DNA from: an uncultured bacterium
GTDB taxonomy: Bacteria > Chloroflexota > Anaerolineae > J036 > Brachytrichaceae
DNA: 35,902 bases
Assembly: GCA_903921365.1 (NCBI GenBank)
Contig: CAIXPS010000141.1
Span: 1-35,902, forward strand
Direction: 5' to 3'
Below, piece by piece: positions 14,768 through 23,389 of this stretch; position 1 is the stretch's first letter; each line of letters starts with the position of its first letter. The position numbers and the translations under genes are program-made. The notes beneath the pieces are model-generated. The model saw nothing but the letters and a program-made list of their open reading frames with translations, did no database searches and was not told where the DNA came from.

Positions 14768-17344
14768 TTACCCGCATTGATACACAATACTCTGACCCGC
14801 CTGATGGGCAATCCGGCACAGGGTTGTGAACTTTGCCAGGCCTTCGGGGGTGTATCTTGATAGTTCCTGTTGCCCGACAATGACGTAACTGACGTTGAAC
14901 TGCCGCAGAATCTGGCTGGCGACGGTTGTGTCGGTTGTGTTATAGAGCGTCTCGATCAGCGGCTCGCGTCGCGCGGGTTCATCGTAATTGCCGCGCCACT
15001 GGTGCTCATGCCCACCCCAGCCGAGCAGGGTCGGCAGGCCGGTAAAAGCCGAGATGCGACCGTTGTACTGATAAGCGGCATAGTGATCTCCGGGCGATTC
15101 GACGATCACCGGAGCGCCGCGCACGTTGATATTGAGCCACTCAATCAATTTCGCGTCCTCGGGTCGAGCCTGCAACAGATAGGCGGATCCATCCAGGGTC
15201 GGCTTGCTCGTGAAGCCGCCAGCCTTGGAAAATGCGGCATACAGCGGGTACAACATCCCGGCTAGGATCAGGGCGCCAACGACGCCCAGACCTATCTTCG
15301 AGCCTATTCCCGGCGTGGCGCTCAACGCCATGAGCCCGAATGCTGCCGCGATTGCCCAGACAGTCCACGCCTGGTAATAGAACTTGAAGACGGTGTTCAT
15401 GCGCGTGCCAAACAAGTCTTGCAGGAAGATAAACTCCACTGCGAGGGTCAGCAGCATGCCGCCGAGGAAGAGAAGCAACACGAATTTGTCGATGAGGGGA
15501 GCGGGAGAGCGGGAGAGCGGGGGAGAGGAGAGGAGAGCGGGGGAGAGGGGGCGGGTCAGGATGAGGGTGGCGGCGAGGCTGGCGCAGATTGCAAGCAGCA
15601 GCACAACCCAGGGATCGCTGATGCGGGTGAGCAGCCTGCTGGTGATCGTGTCACGAGTCACGCCCATGATGTTGCCGGTCGTGGTGAACTCGGTCACATA
15701 CCCTCGGATCGTGGGCGATACCACGGCGATCATCACCAGCGCAAGTAGCCCAATAACAAAACACCCCGCCAATAGTCCGAGGGAAGTTTTCAATATCTGA
15801 GGAAGAGGTATGCCAGCCGTGCCGCCTAAGCGTTTCTGCACGACCAGGGATCGCGCGATGTGGATCACGAGCGTAACCAGCAGCGGGGCGAACATCATGA
15901 AGAACTGGATGAACCGGGTGCCGTTGAACAGGTTCACGCCGATGCCGCGCGCCTGGCTGGCAAATGTGCTGTAAAACGGGAGATACAAAAGATATCCCAC
16001 GACGAAAAATGCAGCCCCTTGAATGATCGCGGGAAGTAACGAATCATGGGTTGTCCACCGGCGTATGAGAATCGCTCCGATGACCACGGCGCCATACACG
16101 GGAAAATCCCACGTGTTCATGAACGATAAGCCGCCGAGCACAAATGCCGTCAGGAGGATATCGGGCGCATTGCGCGTAAACCATTTCAAAGGCGGCAGAC
16201 CATCCAGCGAAAACTGACGCTCCGACCCTGGAGGGTGAGCGGGTTTCTCTTCCTGACGCGTGAGATAGAAAAGCGCGATGCCCACGGCAAGCAGGACGAA
16301 CGGCAGGTTCATCACATGCGGATGGTTGTCGCCCAGGATGAAGCTGAACGATGGCATCTCGGTGATGACTTCCTGATCCGTGCCCACGGGGGTGTAGTCG
16401 TGGATCACGCGCGACCAGTCCCACCACCAGTAAAAGCGGGTAGGGACGATACCGGCACATTCGACCGGCTTTGTGTCGAGTGCGCGCACATCCAGCCACT
16501 TCCAGAATGACGTTGGCGCCAAGTTAGTGCAGCGAACCGACTCCATGAACCCGCCCATGTTGCCCATAATCCCCAGCATGCACGCAGTCAGCAGTCCCGC
16601 AACGATCGCTCTCCCCCTCTCCCCTCTCCCCTCTCCTCCTCTCTCCTCTGCTCCTCTGCTCTCGCTTGGCGGCTCCCCTGCTCCTCTGTACGCCGCCCAC
16701 AGGTTATACCCGACGCTAAAAGCGCTGGTGAGTGTCAAGGCGAAGAAATGCGCGCCGCCCAGGTTGAAGCCGATGCCGGGCAGGACGCCGCTGATCTTCG
16801 TCACCATCGCAACGAGGATATAGCCGAAGTAGTAATAGCTGATCGAGAATCCTGCCAGCCATGCGTCATTTGGCGGGAAAGTGGGGCTGCGCAGGATGGC
16901 GTTGATGTACATGGATTCCATGAACTTCTCGCCGCCAGCCTCAACGATCTCAGGGTTGTAGGCGCGGTAGACGGCGCACAGGATGAACGAAACGGCGAAC
17001 AGAACCTCTACGGTCACAATAGCCGGAAGAATGTCGCGCGTTATTGGGTAATCTTTGCGCCTTCTGTTTTGGCCGTCCACAGGGGATGCAAAGCCATAAT
17101 GCCACCGCAGGATCAGGCCAATGGCGGCAACCAGAACGAGCGCCATCAGGACGGCGCCCGGTTCGTTGCGCGCCAGCCCGAGTGTGACGATGATCCAATA
17201 GAGGAATCCACCCAGCAACAGGCCGAAGGCCTTGCTCAGGCCGTACCCGCGATCGGGCAATGGGCGCAACCACTGCGCTGTGACCAGCAGGCCGCAGAAC
17301 GCAAACACCTGCGCCCAGATGTACCAGATAACGACATCGATCAT
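14768..17344 (-). CDS. DUF2298 ('YYY' domain) polytopic membrane protein
   Basis: An 858-residue integral membrane protein of the DUF2298/TIGR03662 type. After about five N-terminal hydrophobic segments comes the family signature: GEKFMESMYINAILRSP, TFPPNDAWLAG and the tyrosine run SYYYFGYILVA. The loop GDNHPHVMNLPF lies further on, and near the C-terminus are FGTRMNTVFKFYYQAW and the acidic, His-bearing loop with ESPGDHY. Members are found in Chloroflexota and archaea next to Agl23-like genes. A GT-C-like role with lipid-linked sugars is suspected but unproven. Two G/A-rich arrays lie within the frame (15497-15557 and 16606-16690). It ends 8 nt after the 1757-residue fusion gene begins its downstream neighbourhood, so the two are tightly co-transcribed. 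Confidence 0.82.
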   Translation of the reverse strand: MIDVVIWYIWAQVFAFCGLLVTAQWLRPLPDRGYGLSKAFGLLLGGFLYWIIVTLGLARNEPGAVLMALVLVAAIGLILRWHYGFASPVDGQNRRRKDYPITRDILPAIVTVEVLFAVSFILCAVYRAYNPEIVEAGGEKFMESMYINAILRSPTFPPNDAWLAGFSISYYYFGYILVAMVTKISGVLPGIGFNLGGAHFFALTLTSAFSVGYNLWAAYRGAGEPPSESRGAEERGGEGRGERGRAIVAGLLTACMLGIMGNMGGFMESVRCTNLAPTSFWKWLDVRALDTKPVECAGIVPTRFYWWWDWSRVIHDYTPVGTDQEVITEMPSFSFILGDNHPHVMNLPFVLLAVGIALFYLTRQEEKPAHPPGSERQFSLDGLPPLKWFTRNAPDILLTAFVLGGLSFMNTWDFPVYGAVVIGAILIRRWTTHDSLLPAIIQGAAFFVVGYLLYLPFYSTFASQARGIGVNLFNGTRFIQFFMMFAPLLVTLVIHIARSLVVQKRLGGTAGIPLPQILKTSLGLLAGCFVIGLLALVMIAVVSPTIRGYVTEFTTTGNIMGVTRDTITSRLLTRISDPWVVLLLAICASLAATLILTRPLSPALLSSPPLSRSPAPLIDKFVLLLFLGGMLLTLAVEFIFLQDLFGTRMNTVFKFYYQAWTVWAIAAAFGLMALSATPGIGSKIGLGVVGALILAGMLYPLYAAFSKAGGFTSKPTLDGSAYLLQARPEDAKLIEWLNINVRGAPVIVESPGDHYAAYQYNGRISAFTGLPTLLGWGGHEHQWRGNYDEPARREPLIETLYNTTDTTVASQILRQFNVSYVIVGQQELSRYTPEGLAKFTTLCRIAHQAGQSIVYQCG
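15497..15557. repeat. G/A-rich octamer array inside the DUF2298 gene
   Basis: The plus strand has GAGCGGGA, GAGCGGGA, GAGCGGGG as successive 8-mers and then GAGAGGAGAGGAGAGCGGGGG. The coding strand gives LSPALLSSPPLSRSPAPL in a loop between membrane segments. Confidence 0.8.
16606..16690. repeat. C/T-rich array inside the DUF2298 gene, opposite orientation
   Basis: On the minus (coding) strand the array contains AGAGGGG three times in a row, GAGGAGCAG words and GGGGAGC. It encodes SESRGAEERGGEGRGERGR, a charged loop. Its purine strand is opposite to that of the array at 15497-15557 in the same gene. Confidence 0.8.
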
Positions 17345-17351
17345 AATTTCC

Positions 17352-20300
17352 TTACTGGACGAAGGCGGACGCGCTAGAGAGTGGTGAAACCATCTGGTCG
17401 TTCACCTCATATACCGTCGTGCCTGTATTCTGGTAGGCGATGCGCAGGAATCCATTCTGAACCATCTCGTCGAACTTGGGCAATCCTGCCGGGTTGTAGT
17501 AACTCTTCTCAAGCATCCCAAGGATCACGTATTTCGCGTTATAACGACGGATCATCACCAACGCCTGCTGTATGTCCGGCGTGCTGTAAAACGTATCCAG
17601 GTCGGCGTCGCGATCATAGACGATGCGGTCGTTTAACGCAGCGCGTTGCTGGCGCTCGTGCCATTGCCAACCCACGACCGCGGGCAAACCGGTATAAATT
17701 GAGAAGCGATTGCCCCATAGATACAAGTCGCCGCCCGTTGTTCCTTCGATGATGACGGGCGATCCTTTCACATGATCCTGCATCCACTTAATCGCCTGCA
17801 TATCATCCACAAGCGGGAAGTCGTTAACCTGATTTTGCTTGCCCTCTGTTCGCGTCGCCGTAGCCATGTAGGCCATTCCGTCCAGGCCGCGAGGGGCAGT
17901 ACTGACGTAACGATCCGCCAATTTGGCCGGAATGGCAAAGATCGGGTAAAGTGCGGCGAGGAATACAACGACAGCGGTGGCCATGATGAAGACCGGTCGA
18001 ACGACGTGCCTGGCAACCTTCGCAACCTTAATGGACTGGTGTGTGAGTTCCTCGATGCGGTCGAAGACCCACATCAGAAGGACGGCTGAGGTAACACCGA
18101 GTATCAGCCAGGCTTGTATGTAGAACTTGAACAATGTATTCATGCGCCCGATGTCGCCCTTTAGCGTAAAGAATTCCACAAAGAGCGTCAGCACAAATGC
18201 GCCGGCAGTGAGTAACCACAAGATGCGCGTCTGCGGCGCCGTGCCGGGCATGATCGCAGCGATGAACGCGATTGCGGCCAAAGGCACGACGACCACTGCG
18301 ATTTGCACGCCTCGAAGCGCCAGGATGATCCCAATCACGAACGCAACCAGGGCGACACCCCAACCCAGCACGCCTTTACGAGTTGAGAGACCCAGGTTGC
18401 GCCAGACGCCCAAAGCCAGAAATGCCACAATCGGCACGAGGAACAAGCCATAGATCGTCAGGTAAACGTCCAGCGGCGTGCGTTCAAACACCCATGGTTC
18501 AACGCTGTTGTAGGCTGAGCCGTAGTTTTCGAGATAGGGGATAAAGAATGCGCGCGTCAGAATCCCGAACACGATAATCGCCGGCGCAACGCGCAGGAGA
18601 CTGGCAACGACATTACTTAACGAGGGTTTGTCACGAGCTTCCTCCAACGCGCTGATGACCAGTGCGCCGACACAGACCAGCAAGTAGACGGGATAATCCC
18701 ATGTGTTGGTAGGCCAGAGCGATCCAACCGCAATTGCGCCCAGCACCACCCCCGGCCATTTTCGCGCGCCCATCACAAACGCAAGCGCAAACGCAAGCGC
18801 CAGGAAGGCGATGGGCATCGCCATCATGTGCGCGTGCAGATCGGCATACAGGAATGTGAAGATTGGGAACTCGGCAATCTGCACGGAATCGACCGCGGTT
18901 CCGGCGGTCGGTCGGGTTGGATTCCAGTACGCCCAGTTGGGGTAGACCGGAAGTTGTGCGCCGGTCACCCATTTGACCAGACCATCGAAGGTCGCCTGCA
19001 CAGGCGCGACGCCGGTTTTCACGCCGCCGAGTTGCTGCCAGGCAGGAACCAGCGTATCGATCTCGCGCAGATTACCCAGCACACACACGAATAGGGCGGC
19101 AATGCACCCGGCCATGATCGCCCGTGTTACACGTAAGCGCGACTCGGTCAGGTAAGAACTCTTCGATCCAAGGCGGGCGTTCAGCGTAGCGCCGATGCCA
19201 AACGCCCCGGATGCTGTCAAACCGAACAACATGGGCAGGACGATGTTGTACGCGATGCTGGGATCGATGCCAAGCGCCTTGATGGGCGTGCTGACGATCA
19301 CAAACCCGAAGTAGTAATAGTTGATGTACCCGCCGCTGAACCACGGGTCAATCGGTGGGAAGTAAGTCGAGCGCAGCACCGCATTCAAGTAGGCGAAGTC
19401 CATCGGTTTTTCGCCGCCCATGTAGGGATGCCACAAGTCAGGATTGCTGCTGCGGATCAGGAGGAACAAACCGAATGCGACCAGAAACACTATTTCAGAC
19501 GCCAGGATGATTGCGAAGCGCTTGTTCACAAGGGCGAGCATCATTGCTTGATTGCGGATGAACACAATGATTCCAACCGCCACAACGACCGTAATCACTG
19601 CCCATAACTCAAGCGGGGTGTACTGGGCGATCTTCGTGCTGCTCAACCACCAGGCAATAACCGCCACCAGCAGCAGCGCCAGTATCTTGGCGAATGAATA
19701 CCCGCCGTCGAGCAGAGGGTGTATGAGGGAGCAGGGGAGAGGAGTAGAGGAGGAGAGGGGAGCAGGAACGGCGCCGCCTTGCGTCTGCCCCTCTGTTCCC
19801 TCTTCACCGCCGTTGCGGGCAGCCCGCAACGTCCGTCCCGTCTTCTTCCCCTGTGCAGTCGCGACGGCAATGATCGGGAATGTCGCGATGCCGAGCACCT
19901 CAATCAACAATATCCACGCAATCACCGCGAGCGGTTGGGACTGATTCAAAGGCGAATCGCGGCGGAACAAATCGCTCCATGTGCCACCGGCCTCCTGGGC
20001 GGCGCGAGTGGTGTCGTCGAACAACATCCCGCGTGGCGTGTTGATGGCCGCAAGCGGTGTCTGCTGAATTGTGCGCGTCAGGTCATATTTGCCAAGCACC
20101 TGTTCCGCAAGCGCGCGCGAATAAGCCGGCGTTTTCTTAAAGATCAATACGCGCGGATGATCGTAGACAGAAAAGGCTTCCTCGGCGTAGGGATATGGGA
20201 CCTGAATGCCGGGCGGCGTGCCTTGTGTATTGGGAGTGCGACGCAACGGCTGCGCCATCTCCTGATCATTAAAGGTAAACGGGCCCAGCCGTGTGAACGA

Positions 20301-22625
20301 GTTGAAGTCTGCGACCAGCTCGAAGCCTAACTCGCCGTTGAACATGGCGCGGTAATACTCGGTCGTCATCGGGAAGCGCCAGGGCAGGCGCGGGATCGCG
20401 CCATACAGGCGGTTGCTGGACATGACCAGGTAGTCTGCTTCGTCGAGCCAGTTCAGAACGTTGGGTTGCTTCTCAGGGATGTCTTCGGCGTAATTCTGGA
20501 TTTGCCCATCGCTGCTGGATTTCAAACCCGTATAGTAGTTTCCATAGGGGTCCTTGCCGTCAACGGGTTGTGGCACGGCGTCATCCCAGTGCTCGTTTGC
20601 AACGACGTTTGTCCGGGCCGTCACGCCTGAGCCGCTCTGCAATTGGAAGGTCAGACCGTATTCCTCATTGGTGAGCAGCTTGCCAGACCCGACCGGAATC
20701 ACCGTGTGATTGGCGTCCACCTGCAGCTGTGCCGTCTGGAGCAAGACGCCCCCATCCGGTGTGGTCAAGCGGACTTCGAGCAGGCCATCGCCTTGCACAT
20801 GGTTTAACTCAATCTCCAGGTTTGACACGATCCTGGGTTTTTCCAGATCGAGATGGAACTGGATGGACTGGAAGGCGCCCGTCTTGATATCCAGCTTCGT
20901 GAGTGGAAGCTCAAGATGGTTGATCTCTCCGGTTGGCTCTTTCCATCGCAGCGTGACCGCAGTTGGGATGTTGTCGAAAACCCAGTGAGATGCGGTAATA
21001 CGAGTCACGGGTTCGTCATAGATTTGTGTGAAGGCGACTGCCCAGAGCAGGTTGCCAACCAGGACGGCCCCCACGATGATGGGTGGGCCGACGCGTGCCA
21101 GCAGAGAGGGGACAGAGGCCCACTTGAAGTGACCTCTGGCTACTGCGCCTTTCCCCTGTCGCCATAATGCCACGAGTGCGACAGCCGCACACAGGCACAG
21201 GGTAGGGTAAATGGGCAGGAGATACCGCATGGATTTTGTCCACTGCGTTGATTGATACAGGAAATAAAGACCGCCCCAGGTCACCGGGATGATATAAGCA
21301 GTCCAGCGACGCCGGCGCAGCACCTGTCGCAAGCAATACAGGAAACCCAGGCACGCCGCAAGCCCCAGCGGAATGCCCATCCCCCAGAAAACCAGGTTTA
21401 CCAGCGGAAATACGATGGGCGTGCGATTCGCCCATTGATGCGCAAATGGCGGGCTATTCGACCCATCCATCAGCGTCTGGGCAAGCGTTAGCTGTTCGAT
21501 CCACCGTGATGACGGCGCGATAATCTCACGCACAAACTTCGGCAACTGCGCCCCGATTGCGCATATTTTGGTAAGCGCGCTGGCGTCAACTGCGTTGCAC
21601 TGTTGGAGCGTTAACGCGAATTCCGAAGCGCTATTCCCAACGAATGAATAGGGTTGAGCGACACGAAAACTGGCAAATGTGCCGACGCCGGCAAGGATCA
21701 GGGCTATCGCCGCGGACAGCAGTGGAACAAGACCGCCTCGCCGATCGCGAATCAGCGCAACGGCGACGCTCAGGATGATCAGTGGAACCAGCGGCCAGAC
21801 GCTGATCTTGCTGGCAATCCCGCAGCCGGCAGATATCCCAGCGAGTAAGCCGTACAAGGCGAAGCGTGACTCACTCAACCCCCAGCGCATCAGACTGGCA
21901 GGGCGCCAGCGGGTCTGGTCGGTTACAAGCAACACGCAGAAATAGATGGTGAGTGTGACAAAAAGATTGGCGGTGCTGTCAACGGTGAAGAAGTGGCTGG
22001 ACTGTATCTGCATCACCGCGAGAGCGCACAAAGCGGCCGCCAGGAGTCCAACTCGCCAGCCGAAAAGTCTGCGACCGATCAAGTACAGAACAAATACGGA
22101 TATCAAGTCCGCCAGCGCGGACCAGGCGCGCCCGATGATCACAAGCTTATCGTAGAAGGTTATCGCGCCGGAGAGACATTTTGAGCTATCCGGCCCGAAC
22201 AAAAGTGCATTTAGTAATACGGGTAGCGCTGCCGGTTTTGTGCCGAGCAATGCATTTGGCGCGCATCCGGTATCAAGAAACTGACCAATATAACGTGGGA
22301 TGAAGAGCGGAAGCGTTCCATAGACATAGCCGCGCCCCCAGTCGGTGTTATATGGATTAAGCGTGGACTTGCCAGAATCAAAGTATGCCGTCAGGTCGCC
22401 GGGAGGTCGGATCTGACCTGCGAGCACGGCGATATAACGCTCATCTGGATGAAGCAACCGTCCTTCGTCCCAGTTGAGATTATTGAACCTGAAAATCGCT
22501 CCGATCAAAATGACGAGAACGACGGCAAGAGGATGCCAGAAGCGCCTGAACTGCGAAAGGTTGACGGCTTTTGCGCGCTCCACATTCAGGATTGTTTTCT
22601 GAGGGCTATTCGGGTTACTTATCAC
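17352..22625 (-). CDS. Giant fusion: GT39-like glycosyltransferase plus DUF2298 membrane protein
   Basis: A 1757-residue protein beginning at GTG 22625 with GGAG nine bases upstream. Residues 1 to about 560 look like a GT39/PMT-type transferase: first helix at about 31-47, then the acidic pair Asp61-Glu62 in LLHPDERYIAVLAG and a string of hydrophobic segments. About 560-900 is a soluble, beta-rich extracytoplasmic region. From about 960 on is a complete DUF2298 unit with LNAVLRSTYFPPIDPWFSGG, INYYYFGFVIVS and, near the end, GRMNTLFKFYIQAW and KGSPVIIEGTTGG. Residues near 950-965 are encoded by a G/A-rich array (19719-19772) just at the join. The downstream DUF2298 gene starts 7 nt after its stop, so this half is effectively duplicated in tandem. 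Confidence 0.83.
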   Translation of the reverse strand: MISNPNSPQKTILNVERAKAVNLSQFRRFWHPLAVVLVILIGAIFRFNNLNWDEGRLLHPDERYIAVLAGQIRPPGDLTAYFDSGKSTLNPYNTDWGRGYVYGTLPLFIPRYIGQFLDTGCAPNALLGTKPAALPVLLNALLFGPDSSKCLSGAITFYDKLVIIGRAWSALADLISVFVLYLIGRRLFGWRVGLLAAALCALAVMQIQSSHFFTVDSTANLFVTLTIYFCVLLVTDQTRWRPASLMRWGLSESRFALYGLLAGISAGCGIASKISVWPLVPLIILSVAVALIRDRRGGLVPLLSAAIALILAGVGTFASFRVAQPYSFVGNSASEFALTLQQCNAVDASALTKICAIGAQLPKFVREIIAPSSRWIEQLTLAQTLMDGSNSPPFAHQWANRTPIVFPLVNLVFWGMGIPLGLAACLGFLYCLRQVLRRRRWTAYIIPVTWGGLYFLYQSTQWTKSMRYLLPIYPTLCLCAAVALVALWRQGKGAVARGHFKWASVPSLLARVGPPIIVGAVLVGNLLWAVAFTQIYDEPVTRITASHWVFDNIPTAVTLRWKEPTGEINHLELPLTKLDIKTGAFQSIQFHLDLEKPRIVSNLEIELNHVQGDGLLEVRLTTPDGGVLLQTAQLQVDANHTVIPVGSGKLLTNEEYGLTFQLQSGSGVTARTNVVANEHWDDAVPQPVDGKDPYGNYYTGLKSSSDGQIQNYAEDIPEKQPNVLNWLDEADYLVMSSNRLYGAIPRLPWRFPMTTEYYRAMFNGELGFELVADFNSFTRLGPFTFNDQEMAQPLRRTPNTQGTPPGIQVPYPYAEEAFSVYDHPRVLIFKKTPAYSRALAEQVLGKYDLTRTIQQTPLAAINTPRGMLFDDTTRAAQEAGGTWSDLFRRDSPLNQSQPLAVIAWILLIEVLGIATFPIIAVATAQGKKTGRTLRAARNGGEEGTEGQTQGGAVPAPLSSSTPLPCSLIHPLLDGGYSFAKILALLLVAVIAWWLSSTKIAQYTPLELWAVITVVVAVGIIVFIRNQAMMLALVNKRFAIILASEIVFLVAFGLFLLIRSSNPDLWHPYMGGEKPMDFAYLNAVLRSTYFPPIDPWFSGGYINYYYFGFVIVSTPIKALGIDPSIAYNIVLPMLFGLTASGAFGIGATLNARLGSKSSYLTESRLRVTRAIMAGCIAALFVCVLGNLREIDTLVPAWQQLGGVKTGVAPVQATFDGLVKWVTGAQLPVYPNWAYWNPTRPTAGTAVDSVQIAEFPIFTFLYADLHAHMMAMPIAFLALAFALAFVMGARKWPGVVLGAIAVGSLWPTNTWDYPVYLLVCVGALVISALEEARDKPSLSNVVASLLRVAPAIIVFGILTRAFFIPYLENYGSAYNSVEPWVFERTPLDVYLTIYGLFLVPIVAFLALGVWRNLGLSTRKGVLGWGVALVAFVIGIILALRGVQIAVVVVPLAAIAFIAAIMPGTAPQTRILWLLTAGAFVLTLFVEFFTLKGDIGRMNTLFKFYIQAWLILGVTSAVLLMWVFDRIEELTHQSIKVAKVARHVVRPVFIMATAVVVFLAALYPIFAIPAKLADRYVSTAPRGLDGMAYMATATRTEGKQNQVNDFPLVDDMQAIKWMQDHVKGSPVIIEGTTGGDLYLWGNRFSIYTGLPAVVGWQWHERQQRAALNDRIVYDRDADLDTFYSTPDIQQALVMIRRYNAKYVILGMLEKSYYNPAGLPKFDEMVQNGFLRIAYQNTGTTVYEVNDQMVSPLSSASAFVQ
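19719..19772. repeat. G/A-rich array at the fusion joint of the 1757-codon gene
   Basis: The plus strand reads AGGGAGC, AGGGGAG, AGGAGTA and then GAGGAGGAGAGGGGAGCAGG. On the coding strand it gives APLSSSTPLPCSLI, in the linker between the GT39-like and DUF2298 parts. Confidence 0.8.
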
Positions 22626-22645
22626 AGATAATGACTCCGCTCGTA

Positions 22646-23389
22646 TTACTTTGTGGCTTCTATTATGTAGCGATATGCGAAAAGTTTGAAGAATGGGAGG
22701 TTGCCGATCCGGTCGTTGATCTCGCTGGCCTGCGGCAACCGGTTAAAAAACGGACGCGGCAGGAATCCCAACCCGGTGATCTGAATCTGGCTGAACCCAT
22801 GCTTCTTGAGTTTTGCAGTCAGGTAAGGAATGTTCGTTGTCACAAGCCTCTTCTCTGCTTTCCAACCGACAAATAATGTTACGAACAGATACCAGCTTGG
22901 GTTAAAGGCGCCAGGCTCTGTAAAAACGATTCTCCCGCCGGGGCGAAGCGTTTTGTAGATCATCGGCAGGTACTCATCCAGCGGGACGTGGTGGAGAATA
23001 TCAGCCCCAACCACTGCCGAATATTGGCTGTTCTGCGGCAATGTTACGGATACTTGATCCAGCGCCAAGGAAAGACCCGCCGCAAACGCCTGCAGGCGTT
23101 TGAGCGATTCCTCGCTGACATCAACGGGCAACACATGCAATCCTGCCTGCAGCAAGGGAATGGTTAATCGACCGGTGCCTGAGCCGAAATCGACAACACG
23201 CGGAGCGTCGTGAGATCGCACTCCCAAAGCGCCGAGCCGTCCGCGTTCAAGCAGTTTGTTGACGACGAGCTGCGTTTCACTGGCGGTATGCATTGGCGGA
23301 TGAAGAATCAGTTCCTGCTGGTATTGCTTGTCCGGCTGGTCGAAGACTTCGCGCTGTAGGTCTATGCCCGAATTGGTCATCTTAATCAT
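22646..23389 (-). CDS. Class I SAM-dependent methyltransferase
   Basis: A 247-residue Rossmann-fold methyltransferase. Motif I is VVDFGSGTGRLTIPLL, the acidic residue after strand 2 is in LPVDVSEES, and the later DILHHVPLDEYLPMIYKTL and RPGGRIVFTEPG are typical motif-IV to VI blocks. The substrate is unknown. The start ATGA overlaps the stop of the 660-residue glycosyltransferase by 4 bp, and the 1757-codon gene begins 20 nt after its stop, so it is embedded in the glycan operon. Methylation of a sugar or lipid intermediate is a reasonable inference. Confidence 0.88.
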   Translation of the reverse strand: MIKMTNSGIDLQREVFDQPDKQYQQELILHPPMHTASETQLVVNKLLERGRLGALGVRSHDAPRVVDFGSGTGRLTIPLLQAGLHVLPVDVSEESLKRLQAFAAGLSLALDQVSVTLPQNSQYSAVVGADILHHVPLDEYLPMIYKTLRPGGRIVFTEPGAFNPSWYLFVTLFVGWKAEKRLVTTNIPYLTAKLKKHGFSQIQITGLGFLPRPFFNRLPQASEINDRIGNLPFFKLFAYRYIIEATK

